Assembly (NCBI RefSeq): GCF_024169315.1
Contig: NZ_JALJWR010000001.1
Span: 3,150,501-3,214,500, forward strand
Source of the DNA: Pseudomonas migulae
Lineage (GTDB): Bacteria > Pseudomonadota > Gammaproteobacteria > Pseudomonadales > Pseudomonadaceae
DNA: 64,000 nucleotides
Direction of reading: 5' to 3'
Shown: positions 1 through 9,284 of the stretch, piece by piece
Layout of the letters: every line of letters begins with the position of its first letter
Position numbering within the stretch: position 1 is the first letter of the stretch
Notes under the pieces: model-generated
What the model saw: only the letters and a program-made list of their open reading frames with translations
Database searches by the model: none
What the model was told of the DNA's origin: nothing
Translations under genes and position numbers: made by a program

Positions 1-323
1 ACGGCCAGCACCCAGCGACCTTGCAGCACGTGATCGGCCAGCCACTGCGGGCCGGAAACGTATGGCAAGCCTTTGTTCAGCACGTATTCCACAGCCGGGT
101 TACCGCGGGACATGGCATTGCCGACAACCACCAGATCCGGGGCCGGATCGAGTTGCGCCGGGTCGTAGCCCTGGGTCAGCTGAATGCCCTGAGCCTCAAG
201 CTGAGTGCTCATCGGCGGATAGACGTTGGCATCGGAGCCGGTCACGTGATGGCCCAGCTCTTTGGCCAGAACCGCCATCGAACCCATGAAAGTGCCGCAG
301 ATACCAAGAATGTGAATGTGCAT
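1..323 (-). CDS. mpl: Mpl, murein tripeptide ligase (N-terminal part, cut by window edge)
   Basis: Only the first ~107 codons are present; the gene runs off the left edge. The N-terminus begins MHIHILGICGTFMGS, the glycine-rich nucleotide-binding start of the Mur ligase family, followed by SDANVYPPMS and the segment VVVGNAMSRGNPAVE. These are characteristic of UDP-N-acetylmuramate:L-alanyl-gamma-D-glutamyl-meso-diaminopimelate ligase, which reattaches recycled murein tripeptide to UDP-MurNAc in the cytoplasm. The ATG is at 323. It is divergent from nothing nearby; the next gene lies on the same strand beyond a REP pair. Its position beside the ethanolamine regulator matches the order I recall from P. 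aeruginosa. Confidence 0.93.
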   Translation of the reverse strand, partial: MHIHILGICGTFMGSMAVLAKELGHHVTGSDANVYPPMSTQLEAQGIQLTQGYDPAQLDPAPDLVVVGNAMSRGNPAVEYVLNKGLPYVSGPQWLADHVLQGRWVLA

Positions 324-405
324 AGTCGACCTCGTAAAACATGGCCGCAGGTTAGCTTAGAGAGGCGGAAATCGCACCTTGTGTTTCGGATCTCACGGAC
401 GCCAA

Positions 406-495
406 TCGCGGGCAAGCCCGCTCCCACAGGTCTTGCGCCATGCCTGAATGTTGTGAACGACATAAGTCCTGTGGGAGCGGGCTTGCCCGCGATGG
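406..495. repeat. REP pair (inward-facing)
   Basis: Two inverted copies of the TGTGGGAGCGGGCTTGCCCG motif face each other with the CCCACAG ends towards the centre. It lies between mpl and the regulator gene, which read in the same direction, and may act as a transcription barrier. Confidence 0.9.
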
Positions 496-508
496 GTCGC
501 GACGCGGT

Positions 509-2422
509 TTACCGTTCGATCCCGTGCTTGCGCAGTTTTCGATAAAGGGTGTTACGACTGACGCCAAGTTGCTCGGCGGTATGGGTCATATGCCAACGGG
601 TTTGCTCCAGCGCATTCAGCAATGCCAGCCGCTCGGCATCATCGAGGGGATGTTCGCAAGGCTGTGCCACGGCAACCACCGGCATCGGTCGCGTCTGACG
701 AATGATCGCCGGCAAATCCTCCAGCCCGATCCGCCCGCCGTCACACAACGCCGCCAGCGTACGCAGCACATTGCGCAACTGCCGCACATTCCCGGGCCAC
801 GCGAAACCCAGCAACGCCTGGCGTGCCGGCTCATCAATCAGCACCGTCTCCCCGCCCGCCTCTTCCGCCAGCAGAAAATCGAGCAACTGGGATTTGTCAC
901 TGCGCTCGCGCAACGCCGGCAGTGCGATCTCCAGCCCGTTGAGCCGGTAGTACAAATCCTCGCGGAAGCTGCCGTCCTGCACCCGCTCCAGCAAATTACG
1001 GTGAGTGGCGCTGATGATTCGTACGTTGACCGACTCCGGTTCACCGCCAATCGGCACCACTTGCCGATCCTCCAGCACCCTTAATAGCCGGGTTTGCAAT
1101 GCCAGGGGCATGTCGCCGATTTCATCGAGGAACAACGTCCCGCCATCGGCCTGCTGCAACTTGCCACGCATGCCCTCCTTGCGCGCACCGGTGAAGCTGC
1201 CGCCGCGATAGCCGAACAGCTCACTCTCGATCAGGCTTTCGGGGATCGCCGCGCAATTGAGCGCGACGAAGGCCTTTTCCGCGCGCTGACTGGCTTGATG
1301 CACCGCTTTGGCGAAGGCCTCCTTCCCGGAGCCGGTTTCGCCGTTGATCAGCAGCGGCACGTCCCGCTCGAAGACTCGCAAAGACTTGCGAAAATCTTCC
1401 TGCAACCCCACGTCGCCCAGACAAATGCCCGACAACCGCGACGGTTCGGCAATGGCCGGACCTGGCGTCACGGGTACCGGAATGCTGCGCGGCTGACCAC
1501 GCAACAGCGCAAACAGACGTCGCCCGTCACGGGTGCGCAACGGCCAACTGGCGCTGGCGCTCACACTGGCGCGGCCCAGCAACTCATCCAGCGAGCAGTC
1601 GAAAAACGCCTCGACCGGTTTCCCCAGCAGTCCGCCGCGAACATGCCCGAGCAGGTTGAGCGCACTCTGGTTGACCGCGCAGATCCGTCCTTCCCCGTCA
1701 AACGCCAGCAACCCTTCGCTGAACAGCCCGACGGATTCGGCCTGCAGGTGAAAACGCAGCAACCACTGATTGTCGAAGTAACGCAGGAAATAGCAGCTCT
1801 CGATCATCTTCGCCGACAGATTGACCAGCGCCATGGTGTGGAACTGGCTTTGCCGCGAGACCTCGTGACGCGCCGAGGACACGTCGAGCACCGCCAGCAG
1901 TTCGCCATGGGGATCGAACACCGGACTCGCCGAGCAGGTCAGGCCGGTGTGACGGCCGCGAAAGTGTTCGTCCTGGTGAATGGTCAGCGACTGGCGCTCC
2001 ACCAGGCAGGTGCCGATACCATTGGTGCCTTCACAGGCTTCGCTCCAGTCGGCACCGAGCCAGAGGCCGGCGCGTTCGAAAATCTTCCGCTCGGCGGGGG
2101 CGGTGACACAGTTGAGGATCACCCCGCGCGCATCGGTCAGCAACACCGCATGACCGGCGCCGGAGAGTTGCTGATGCAGGCTGCTCATTTCGTTGCCGGC
2201 GATGTGCAGCACTTGCTGCAAGCGTTCGCGGCTTTCAAGGACGCGGCCATGCTCGAGCACCGTCGGTGCCATGGTCAGGGCCGGGTCGAGGTGATAGTCC
2301 TCAAGACAGCGCAGCCAGGAACGGGCGATGGACGGATCGCTGCCGGGACCGTGCAGGTGGGATTTTCCCTGCGTCACGGTCAGCACTTGCTGGGCATGGC
2401 GACTCAAATGGTTGTCGTGCAT
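509..2422 (-). CDS. eatR: Sigma-54-dependent AcoR-type activator, likely ethanolamine regulator EatR
   Basis: 637-aa enhancer-binding protein. An AcoR-type GAF sensor region (about residues 80-190, with TAPAERKIFERAGL and CEGTNGIGT) is followed by a PAS-like segment (about 232-290). The AAA+ domain has Walker A GETGSGKE (361-368), Walker B GTLFLDEIGD (428-437) and GSFTGA (408-413) as the sigma-54 contact loop. A Fis-type helix-turn-helix closes the protein (about 608-637). The usual loop is GAFTGA, so residue 409 is a conservative Ala-to-Ser change. It is divergent from exaC, and both exaC and eat carry -24/-12 promoters, so it is the probable activator of ethanolamine or acetaldehyde catabolism. 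The effector is inferred from context, not from the sensor sequence. Confidence 0.9.
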   Translation of the reverse strand: MHDNHLSRHAQQVLTVTQGKSHLHGPGSDPSIARSWLRCLEDYHLDPALTMAPTVLEHGRVLESRERLQQVLHIAGNEMSSLHQQLSGAGHAVLLTDARGVILNCVTAPAERKIFERAGLWLGADWSEACEGTNGIGTCLVERQSLTIHQDEHFRGRHTGLTCSASPVFDPHGELLAVLDVSSARHEVSRQSQFHTMALVNLSAKMIESCYFLRYFDNQWLLRFHLQAESVGLFSEGLLAFDGEGRICAVNQSALNLLGHVRGGLLGKPVEAFFDCSLDELLGRASVSASASWPLRTRDGRRLFALLRGQPRSIPVPVTPGPAIAEPSRLSGICLGDVGLQEDFRKSLRVFERDVPLLINGETGSGKEAFAKAVHQASQRAEKAFVALNCAAIPESLIESELFGYRGGSFTGARKEGMRGKLQQADGGTLFLDEIGDMPLALQTRLLRVLEDRQVVPIGGEPESVNVRIISATHRNLLERVQDGSFREDLYYRLNGLEIALPALRERSDKSQLLDFLLAEEAGGETVLIDEPARQALLGFAWPGNVRQLRNVLRTLAALCDGGRIGLEDLPAIIRQTRPMPVVAVAQPCEHPLDDAERLALLNALEQTRWHMTHTAEQLGVSRNTLYRKLRKHGIER

Positions 2423-2470
2423 TTCTTATTATTCTCCCCGAAGGTTAGCCACTTAATGTAGCAACGGCCC

Positions 2471-2594
2471 TGTGGCGAGGGGATTTATCCCCGTTGGGTT
2501 GCGAAGCAGCCCCACACACCATCAACTCGGTTTCGCAGATACACCGTTTTTACGAATGCTTCGCAGCCGAACGGGGATAAATCCCCTCGCCACA
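2471..2594. repeat. Type-2 palindromic repeat (GAGGGGATTTATCCCC family)
   Basis: Left arm TGTGGCGAGGGGATTTATCC and an inverted right arm ending TCCCCTCGCCACA flank a spacer with GCGAAGC/TTCGCAGC half-arms. It is a different family from the GTGGGAGCGGGC repeats. Related copies are at 35035-35128 and 54468-54602. Confidence 0.85.
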
Positions 2595-2676
2595 TTTGCA
2601 GACGTCATTTCAGATGCACCGAGCATCCTCCAGCCATCGGCCCATTGCAATGCTGGCAAGACCGCCCGGTCACACG

Positions 2677-2716
2677 TTGTGCCACAAGCGGTACAAAGTG
2701 TCACTGGCACCGTACC
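2677..2716. promoter_or_regulatory. Candidate upstream activator sites for the sigma-54 regulator
   Basis: Two dyads lie 75-115 bp upstream of the exaC -24/-12 promoter: the perfect palindrome TTGTGCCACAA (2677-2687), and GGTAC (2690-2694) paired with GTACC (2712-2716) enclosing GTGTCACTGGCAC. Position and symmetry fit enhancer-type binding sites for the divergent regulator. No consensus was available to test against. Confidence 0.4.
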
Positions 2717-2791
2717 GAAAGCGTCACAGACGCTGCCCGCCCGTCCGACAAAAATCGCGCAAGGCCTTGATTTGCCTGACCTGCAGGGCAG

Positions 2792-2807
2792 TGGCCCGAC
2801 CTTTGCT
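2792..2807 (+). promoter_or_regulatory. Sigma-54 (-24/-12) promoter of exaC
   Basis: TGGCCCG-ACCT-TTGCT matches the TGGCACG-N4-TTGCW consensus, with GG (2793-2794) and GC (2805-2806) exactly 10 bases apart. It lies 66 bp before the exaC ATG. Confidence 0.85.
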
Positions 2808-2872
2808 CTACGCTTATAGCAAGCGCACATGCGCTCTCCCTTATAAGCACAAAAAGCCAAGGAGAAATCACC

Positions 2873-4393
2873 ATGCGTTACGCTCACCCCGGTACTGAAG
2901 GCGCTATCGTTTCGTTCAAGAGCAAATACGGTAACTACATCGGCGGCGAGTTCGTCGCGCCTGTCAAAGGTCAGTACTTCACCAATACCTCGCCAGTGAA
3001 TGGCCAACCGATTGCCGAATTCCCGCGCTCCACGGCCGAAGATATCGACAAGGCCCTGGACGCTGCCCACGCCGCCGCCGATGCCTGGGGCGCTACGTCC
3101 GCCCAGGCGCGTTCGCTGGTGTTGCTGAAAATCGCCGACCGCATCGAGCAAAACCTCGAATTGCTGGCAATCACCGAATCCTGGGACAACGGCAAAGCCG
3201 TGCGTGAAACCCTCAACGCCGACATCCCGCTGGCCGCCGACCACTTCCGCTACTTCGCCGGTTGCATCCGCGCGCAGGAAGGCAGCGCCGCCGAGATTGA
3301 CGGCAACACCGTGGCCTATCACATCCATGAGCCACTGGGCGTGGTCGGGCAGATCATTCCGTGGAACTTCCCGATCCTGATGGCCGCGTGGAAGCTCGCC
3401 CCGGCCCTGGCGGCTGGTAACTGCGTGGTGCTCAAGCCTGCCGAACAAACGCCGCTGGGCATTACCGTGCTGATGGAACTGATCGGCGACCTGCTGCCGC
3501 CGGGCGTGCTGAACGTGGTGCAAGGCTTCGGCAAAGAAGCCGGCGAAGCCCTGGCTACTAGCAAGCGCATTGCCAAGATCGCCTTCACCGGCTCGACCCC
3601 GGTCGGCTCGCACATCATGAAATGCGCCGCCGAAAACATCATTCCGTCCACCGTGGAGCTGGGTGGCAAGTCGCCGAACATCTTCTTCGAAGACATCATG
3701 AAGGCCGAACCGTCCTTCATCGAAAAAGCCGCCGAAGGCCTGGTGCTGGCGTTCTTCAACCAGGGCGAAGTCTGCACCTGCCCGTCTCGCGCCCTGGTGC
3801 AAGAGTCGATCTACGACGAGTTCATGAAAGTGGTCATGAACAAGGTCCTGCAAATCAAACGTGGCGACCCGCTGGACACCGACACCATGGTCGGCGCCCA
3901 GGCGTCCGAGCAGCAATTCGACAAAATCCTCTCGTACCTGGAAATCGCCAAGGGCGAAGGCGCCGAACTGCTGACTGGCGGCAAGATCGAAAAACTCGAG
4001 GGCAGCCTGGCGACCGGGTATTACATCCAGCCGACCCTGCTCAAGGGCACCAACAAAATGCGCGTGTTCCAGGAAGAAATCTTTGGCCCGGTGGTGAGCA
4101 TCACTACGTTCAAGGACGAAGCCGAAGCCCTGGCCATCGCCAACGACACAGAGTTCGGCCTGGGCGCCGGCCTCTGGACCCGCGACATCAACCGCGCCTA
4201 TCGCATGGGCCGCGCCATCAAGGCCGGTCGCGTGTGGACCAACTGCTACCACCTGTACCCGGCGCATGCCGCGTTCGGCGGTTACAAAAAGTCCGGCGTC
4301 GGTCGTGAAACCCACAAAATGATGCTCGATCATTATCAGCAGACCAAAAACCTGCTGGTGAGCTACGACATCAATCCGTTGGGGTTCTTCTAA
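2873..4393 (+). CDS. exaC: NAD-dependent acetaldehyde/aldehyde dehydrogenase
   Basis: 506 aa, close to the usual ALDH length. It oxidises the acetaldehyde released from ethanolamine (or ethanol) to acetate in the cytoplasm. PWNFP (about 163-167) lies in the cofactor region, FTGSTPVG is the NAD-fold glycine motif, [10 protein letters not shown] carries the general base Glu262, and [10 protein letters not shown] places the catalytic cysteine at about 301 with a second Cys at 303. The start follows a strong AAGGAGAA ribosome site. It is first in an exaC-eat-eutBC series on one strand and has its own sigma-54 promoter. Other possible names are aldB or the hydrazone dehydrogenase hdhA. Confidence 0.93.
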   Translation: MRYAHPGTEGAIVSFKSKYGNYIGGEFVAPVKGQYFTNTSPVNGQPIAEFPRSTAEDIDKALDAAHAAADAWGATSAQARSLVLLKIADRIEQNLELLAITESWDNGKAVRETLNADIPLAADHFRYFAGCIRAQEGSAAEIDGNTVAYHIHEPLGVVGQIIPWNFPILMAAWKLAPALAAGNCVVLKPAEQTPLGITVLMELIGDLLPPGVLNVVQGFGKEAGEALATSKRIAKIAFTGSTPVGSHIMKCAAENIIPSTVELGGKSPNIFFEDIMKAEPSFIEKAAEGLVLAFFNQGEVCTCPSRALVQESIYDEFMKVVMNKVLQIKRGDPLDTDTMVGAQASEQQFDKILSYLEIAKGEGAELLTGGKIEKLEGSLATGYYIQPTLLKGTNKMRVFQEEIFGPVVSITTFKDEAEALAIANDTEFGLGAGLWTRDINRAYRMGRAIKAGRVWTNCYHLYPAHAAFGGYKKSGVGRETHKMMLDHYQQTKNLLVSYDINPLGFF

Positions 4394-4420
4394 CTCAACG
4401 CGATACCGCGTAACGGCCAT

Positions 4421-4484
4421 CGCGAGCAAGCTTCGCTCCTACAGGATTGTGTAGAACCTGTAGGACCGAGGCTTGCCCGCGAAG
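4421..4484. repeat. REP pair (GTAGGAGCGAAGC subtype, inward-facing)
   Basis: TCGCGAGCAAGCTTCGCTCC faces an imperfect inverted copy ending GAGGCTTGCCCGCGAAGG. It lies between exaC and the eat promoter, so it could form the 3' end of exaC mRNA. Confidence 0.8.
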
Positions 4485-4524
4485 GCGTCCGTAACCAAAA
4501 CATCAAATCACCGCCCTGCCGCTC

Positions 4525-4540
4525 TGGCATGGGCTTTGCG
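4525..4540 (+). promoter_or_regulatory. Sigma-54 (-24/-12) promoter of eat
   Basis: TGGCATG-GGCT-TTGCG matches the TGGCAYG-N4-TTGC consensus, with GG (4526-4527) and GC (4538-4539) 10 bases apart. It lies 73 bp before the eat ATG, so eat-eutBC can be activated separately from exaC by the same regulator. Confidence 0.85.
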
Positions 4541-4612
4541 TGCCCGCTCTACAGGAAAATGCAGTTCCCGAAAGTCCAACAGATCAAACAATAAAAAAGA
4601 CAGCGAGGACTT

Positions 4613-5983
4613 ATGACTTCTTCCACACAGCTCAAACCCACACTCGGCACCCTGCATTTATGGGGCATTGCCGTCGGCCTGGTGATTTCCGGCGAATACT
4701 TCGGCTGGAGTTACGGCTGGGGCACCGCAGGCACCCTGGGTTTCCTCGTCACCGCGCTGATGGTGGCGACGATGTACACCTGTTTCATCTTCAGTTTCAC
4801 CGAATTGACTACCGCGATTCCCCACGCGGGCGGGCCGTTTGCCTACAGCCGCCGCGCCTTTGGCGAGAAAGGCGGATTGATCGCCGGCATTGCCACCCTG
4901 ATCGAATTCGTCTTTGCGCCCCCGGCGATTGCCATGGCCATCGGCGCCTACCTCAATGTGCAATACCCGGAACTTGATCCCAAGATCGCCGCCGTTGGCG
5001 CCTATTTCGTGTTCATGGGTTTGAATATCCTCGGCGTCAGCATCGCCGCGACGTTTGAACTGGTGGTCACCGTGCTGGCGGTCGCCGAATTGCTGGTGTT
5101 CATGGGCGTCGTTGCGCCGGGCTTCAGTTTCAGTAATTTCGCGCTTAACGGCTGGTCGGGCGCCAATGAGTTCACCATAGGCTCGATCCCTGGCATCTTT
5201 GCGGCGATCCCGTTTGCGATCTGGTTTTTCCTGGCGATTGAAGGCGCGGCGATGGCGGCCGAAGAAGCCAAGGACCCGAAACGCACGATTCCCAGGGCTT
5301 ACGTCAGCGGCATTCTGACCTTGGTGTTCCTGGCGATCGGCGTGATGGTGATGGCGGGCGGCGTGGGTGACTGGCGCCAACTGTCGAACATCAACGACCC
5401 GCTGCCTCAGGCGATGAAAGCCGTGGTCGGCAACAATTCGACCTGGATGCACATGCTGGTCTGGATCGGCCTCTTCGGGCTGGTGGCGAGTTTCCACGGG
5501 ATCATTCTCGGCTACTCGCGCCAGTTCTTCGCCCTGGCCCGTGCCGGTTACCTGCCTCGCGGCCTGGCCAAACTCTCGCGCTTCCAGACTCCGCACCGGG
5601 CAATCCTGGCCGGCGGCGTGATCGGCATCGCGGCGATCTACAGCGACGGCCTGGTCAACCTGCAGGGCATGACCCTGACGGCTGCAATGATCACCATGTC
5701 GGTATTCGGCGCCATCGTGATGTACATCATCAGTATGCTGAGCCTGTTCAAACTGCGTAAAACCGAGCCGAACCTGGAACGCACCTTCCGCGCGCCGGGC
5801 TATCCGATCGTCCCGGGCATTGCGCTGTTCCTGGCGGTGGTGTGCCTGGTGGCGATGGCGTGGTTCAACCCGCTGATCGGCTGCGTGTTCCTCGGGTTCA
5901 TGGCGGCCGGTTATTTGTATTTCCAACTGACCGCCAAGCAGCGCTCCGATGCGCCGGCGGATGCGATGCTCGAAGGCGTCTGA
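4613..5983 (+). CDS. eat: Ethanolamine permease (APC superfamily)
   Basis: 456-aa inner-membrane transporter with about 12 hydrophobic segments. The N-terminal stretch LWGIAVGLVISGEYFGWSYG is the first membrane helix of the APC fold, with its broken-helix glycines. Later landmarks are GGPFAYSRRAFG, IEGAAMAAEEAKDPKRTIPRA (about residues 208-228) and GYSRQFFALARAGYLP. These match ethanolamine permeases that import ethanolamine for cleavage by EutBC. The start is preceded by GCGAGGA. It follows its own sigma-54 promoter and precedes eutB by about 200 bp, including a REP pair. Confidence 0.92.
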   Translation: MTSSTQLKPTLGTLHLWGIAVGLVISGEYFGWSYGWGTAGTLGFLVTALMVATMYTCFIFSFTELTTAIPHAGGPFAYSRRAFGEKGGLIAGIATLIEFVFAPPAIAMAIGAYLNVQYPELDPKIAAVGAYFVFMGLNILGVSIAATFELVVTVLAVAELLVFMGVVAPGFSFSNFALNGWSGANEFTIGSIPGIFAAIPFAIWFFLAIEGAAMAAEEAKDPKRTIPRAYVSGILTLVFLAIGVMVMAGGVGDWRQLSNINDPLPQAMKAVVGNNSTWMHMLVWIGLFGLVASFHGIILGYSRQFFALARAGYLPRGLAKLSRFQTPHRAILAGGVIGIAAIYSDGLVNLQGMTLTAAMITMSVFGAIVMYIISMLSLFKLRKTEPNLERTFRAPGYPIVPGIALFLAVVCLVAMAWFNPLIGCVFLGFMAAGYLYFQLTAKQRSDAPADAMLEGV

Positions 5984-6044
5984 GTTGCACCGGCGCCGGG
6001 CTAACTCCCCGGCGCCTGCTTTATTGAAGTGCACGCAGATCAAA

Positions 6045-6134
6045 TGTGGGAGCGGGCTTGCTCGAGAAAGCGGAGTGTCCGTCAACATATCTGCTGCATG
6101 TCAAACCGCATTCGCGAGCAAGCCCGCTCCCACA
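6045..6134. repeat. REPIN (outward-facing REP pair)
   Basis: TGTGGGAGCGGGCTTGCTCG at the left is matched by CGAGCAAGCCCGCTCCCACA at the right, with a spacer of about 50 bases. It lies between eat and eutB, which read in the same direction. Confidence 0.92.
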
Positions 6135-6181
6135 AGGGTTTGGCGGTGTATTGGAGACATTTATAGAATCAGGAGGACACC

Positions 6182-7576
6182 GTGGCCACATTCGCCCATT
6201 CCGTCGGCGCCCAGACCTACCGCTTCGCCAGCCTCGCAGAGGTCATGGCCAAGGCCAGCCCGGCGCGCTCCGGGGATTTCCTGGCCGGCGTCGCCGCCCT
6301 CAACGATGGCGAGCGTGTGGCCGCACAAATGGCCTTGGCTGACATCCCGCTGACCCATTTCCTACAGGAAGTGCTGATTCCCTATGAGGCCGATGAAGTC
6401 ACCCGACTGATCATCGACACCCACGACCAACAAGCCTTCGCCGTGGTCAGCCATCTGACGGTCGGCGGATTCCGCGACTGGCTGCTCAGTGACGCTGCCG
6501 ACGAACAGAGCCTGCGCGCCCTCGCCCCCGGCCTGACACCGGAAATGGCCGCGGCCGTGTCGAAAATCATGCGCGTGCAGGACCTGGTGCTGGTCGCGCA
6601 GAAAATCCGCGTGGTCACGCAATTCCGCGGCACCATGGGCTTGCGCGGACGCTTATCCACACGCTTGCAACCCAACCATCCCACCGACGAACCGGCGGGC
6701 ATCGCCGCGAGCATTCTCGACGGGCTGCTGTACGGCAACGGCGACGCGATGATCGGCATCAATCCGGCTACCGACAGCATTGCCTCGATTTGCGCGATGC
6801 TGGAAATGCTCGACGCGATCATCCAGCGCTACGAAATTCCTACACAGGCCTGCGTATTAACCCACGTCACCACGTCCATCGAAGCGATCAATCGCGGTGT
6901 TCCGCTGGACCTGGTGTTCCAGTCGATCGCCGGCACCGAAGCGGCCAACGCCAGCTTCGGCATCAACCTGAACGTTTTGCAGGAAGGTTACGACGCCGGT
7001 TTGAGCCTGAATCGCGGCACGCTGGGGCAAAACCTGATGTATTTCGAGACCGGCCAGGGCAGCGCGCTGTCGGCCAACGCTCACCATGGCCTCGATCAAC
7101 AGACCTGCGAAACCCGTGCCTACGCCGTGGCGCGACATTTCAAGCCGTTCCTGGTGAACACGGTTGTAGGATTCATCGGCCCGGAGTACCTCTACAACGG
7201 TAAACAGATTATCCGTGCCGGCCTTGAAGACCATTTCTGCGGCAAATTGCTCGGTGTACCGATGGGCTGCGACATCTGTTACACCAATCACGCCGAAGCC
7301 GATCAGGACGACATGGACACCTTGCTGACCTTGCTGGGCGTGGCCGGGATCAACTTCATCATGGGCATTCCCGGATCCGACGACATCATGCTCAATTACC
7401 AGACCACCTCGTTCCACGACGCGCTCTATGCCCGGCAAACCCTGGGCTTGAAACCAGCACCGGAGTTCGAACAGTGGCTGGCCAGAATGGGCATCTTCAC
7501 CCAGGCCGACGGCAAGATTCACTTCGGTGACAGCCTGCCGCCGGCGTTCCGCCAGGCGATGGGGCAACTGGGATGA
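6182..7576 (+). CDS. eutB: Ethanolamine ammonia-lyase large subunit EutB
   Basis: 464 aa (E. coli EutB 453). It is the catalytic (alpha) subunit of the adenosylcobalamin-dependent lyase that splits ethanolamine to acetaldehyde and ammonia. Conserved stretches include SARLQPN-type [80 protein letters not shown] and [14 protein letters not shown]. The start is GTG at 6182, five bases after a perfect AGGAGG (6171-6176). The stop overlaps eutC by 4 bases (ATGA). No microcompartment shell genes are present, as expected for the short Pseudomonas pathway. Confidence 0.97.
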   Translation: MATFAHSVGAQTYRFASLAEVMAKASPARSGDFLAGVAALNDGERVAAQMALADIPLTHFLQEVLIPYEADEVTRLIIDTHDQQAFAVVSHLTVGGFRDWLLSDAADEQSLRALAPGLTPEMAAAVSKIMRVQDLVLVAQKIRVVTQFRGTMGLRGRLSTRLQPNHPTDEPAGIAASILDGLLYGNGDAMIGINPATDSIASICAMLEMLDAIIQRYEIPTQACVLTHVTTSIEAINRGVPLDLVFQSIAGTEAANASFGINLNVLQEGYDAGLSLNRGTLGQNLMYFETGQGSALSANAHHGLDQQTCETRAYAVARHFKPFLVNTVVGFIGPEYLYNGKQIIRAGLEDHFCGKLLGVPMGCDICYTNHAEADQDDMDTLLTLLGVAGINFIMGIPGSDDIMLNYQTTSFHDALYARQTLGLKPAPEFEQWLARMGIFTQADGKIHFGDSLPPAFRQAMGQLG

Positions 7577-8409
7577 GTGTCGAAATGGATAAACCGCCTG
7601 TTGATGCAGAAAATCCATTGCTGGCACTGCGCCGCCTGACCCCGGCGCGGATTGCCCTCGGCCGCACCGGCACCAGCATGCCCACCAGCGCGCAGTTGGA
7701 TTTCCAGTACGCCCACGCCCAGGCCCGGGACGCGGTGCACTTGCCATTCGACCATGCCGGGCTCACCGCGCAGTTGGCCGAGTGCGGTTATGAAAGTGTG
7801 CTCCTGCACAGCGCCGCCACAAACAGGGACAGTTATTTGCAGCGTCCTGACTTGGGGCGGAAATTGAGCGATGAGTCGGCGCAAATCTTACGCAACCATG
7901 CTTCCGCCCATCCCGGCGGCGTTGATCTGGTGATTGTCGTGGCCGATGGTTTGTCGGCACTGGCTGTGCACCGTCACACGGTGCCCTTCCTTGAGCGCAT
8001 GCGAGAGCAGATCGAAATCGATGGCTGGACGGTTTCCCCGGTGATTCTGGTAGAGCAAGGCCGGGTCGCGGTGAGCGACGAAATCGGTGAGCTGCTGGGC
8101 GCAAAAATGGTGGTAATCCTGATCGGCGAACGCCCTGGGCTCAGCTCGCCAGACAGCCTGGGGTTATATTTCACCTACAATCCAAAGGTCGGCCTGACGG
8201 ATGCTTACCGCAACTGCATCTCCAATGTGCGACTGGAAGGCTTGAGTTATGGCATGGCGGCACATCGCTTGCTCTACCTGATGCGTGAAGCCTGTCGGCG
8301 GCAGCTGTCGGGGGTGAACCTGAAGGACGAAGCGCAGCTTCAGACGCTGGAGTCGGACGCAGGAGCGGACATGAAAGGTAATTTCCTACTGAATTCGCCG
8401 AAGGCCTGA
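7573..8409 (+). CDS. eutC: Ethanolamine ammonia-lyase small subunit EutC
   Basis: 278 aa, the beta subunit that completes the cobalamin site of ethanolamine ammonia-lyase. Family landmarks are [17 protein letters not shown] (near residues 20-40), the run [34 protein letters not shown] [32 protein letters not shown], and the C-terminal [17 protein letters not shown]. Its ATG overlaps the eutB stop (ATGA), which indicates translational coupling to a 1:1 partner. It is the last gene of the ethanolamine series. Confidence 0.97.
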   Translation: MSVEMDKPPVDAENPLLALRRLTPARIALGRTGTSMPTSAQLDFQYAHAQARDAVHLPFDHAGLTAQLAECGYESVLLHSAATNRDSYLQRPDLGRKLSDESAQILRNHASAHPGGVDLVIVVADGLSALAVHRHTVPFLERMREQIEIDGWTVSPVILVEQGRVAVSDEIGELLGAKMVVILIGERPGLSSPDSLGLYFTYNPKVGLTDAYRNCISNVRLEGLSYGMAAHRLLYLMREACRRQLSGVNLKDEAQLQTLESDAGADMKGNFLLNSPKA

Positions 8410-8529
8410 ACCGTTTCCGCATTGCGTTTCTGATTCAATTTCAGGCAGGATCGAAACACGGCTGCCCGAGTGAAGAACCGTTCGCCGTCAGAGCACGTGA
8501 AGACAGCCACTTGAAGACGAGACCTATCG

Positions 8530-8991
8530 ATGCGGATTATTCAAGCGACCCTCGAACACCTGGACCTGCTGACCCCGTTGTTCGTCAAATATCGCGAGTT
8601 TTATGGTTCCCTGCCGTATCCGGACTCGTCCCGGGCGTTCCTCGAGAAACGCCTGCGCCGCAAGGAATCGGTGATCTACCTGGCCTTGGCCGATGACGAC
8701 GACAAGAAGCTGATGGGTTTCTGTCAGCTCTACCCGAGCTTTTCGTCGCTTTCGCTCAAACGCGTGTGGATCCTCAATGACATCTATGTCGCTGAAGACG
8801 CCCGCCGCCAGTTGGTCGCTGACAACCTGATGCGCACCGCGAAAAAAATGGCCAAGGAAACCAATGCCGTGCGCATGCGCGTCTCCACCAGCAGCGACAA
8901 CGAAATCGCGCAGAAAACCTACGAATCCATCGGGTTCAAGGAAGACACCGAGTTCAAGAACTACGTGTTGCCGATCAGCGACGAGCTGTAA
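8530..8991 (+). CDS. GNAT-family N-acetyltransferase
   Basis: 153 aa, typical GNAT length. Acetyl-CoA fold elements are visible: a beta-4 strand ILNDIYVAEDARR (about 81-93), an alpha-3 region LVADNLMRTAKKMAKE, and a C-terminal YESIGFKEDTEFKNYVL. The pyrophosphate loop normally reads R/Q-x-x-G-x-G/A, but here it is RRQLVA with the central glycine replaced, so CoA binding may be atypical. The substrate is unknown. It sits between eutC and dedA as in the P. aeruginosa order I recall, but nothing in the sequence ties it to ethanolamine metabolism. The ribosome site (GACGAGA) is weak. Confidence 0.8.
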   Translation: MRIIQATLEHLDLLTPLFVKYREFYGSLPYPDSSRAFLEKRLRRKESVIYLALADDDDKKLMGFCQLYPSFSSLSLKRVWILNDIYVAEDARRQLVADNLMRTAKKMAKETNAVRMRVSTSSDNEIAQKTYESIGFKEDTEFKNYVLPISDEL

Positions 8992-9005
8992 TCAACGCTG
9001 AACTC

Positions 9006-9100
9006 TTGTAGGAGCGAAGCTTGCTCGCGAAAGCGGTGTGTCATTCAACATCTCCGCCGAATGTCCGACCGCTTTCGCGAGCAAGCTTCGCTCCTACAAA
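9006..9100. repeat. REPIN (GTAGGAGCGAAGC subtype)
   Basis: TTGTAGGAGCGAAGCTTGCT and its inverted copy AGCAAGCTTCGCTCCTACAA are the outer ends of a 95-base palindrome. It lies just after the acetyltransferase stop codon. Confidence 0.92.
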
Positions 9101-9284
9101 AAAAAGCAGACCGCGCCGCCGGTCTTGCACGACATCCCCCGCTACAAACTCGACGCGCTTTTCACTTTCCAGCCCGTATAATGCCGACCTTTCCGGCTTG
9201 TAAGAAAAACTACACCCTTCTGTAGCCTTACGCGAAGTCTTCCGCACAGGCCTGCCGAGTCGGGCCGTCACCACAGGTGCCCCC

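Noticed and set aside
6182..8409. Ethanolamine microcompartment
   Set aside because: No shell or associated eut genes (eutKLMNS) are found; the locus is the short non-compartment pathway.
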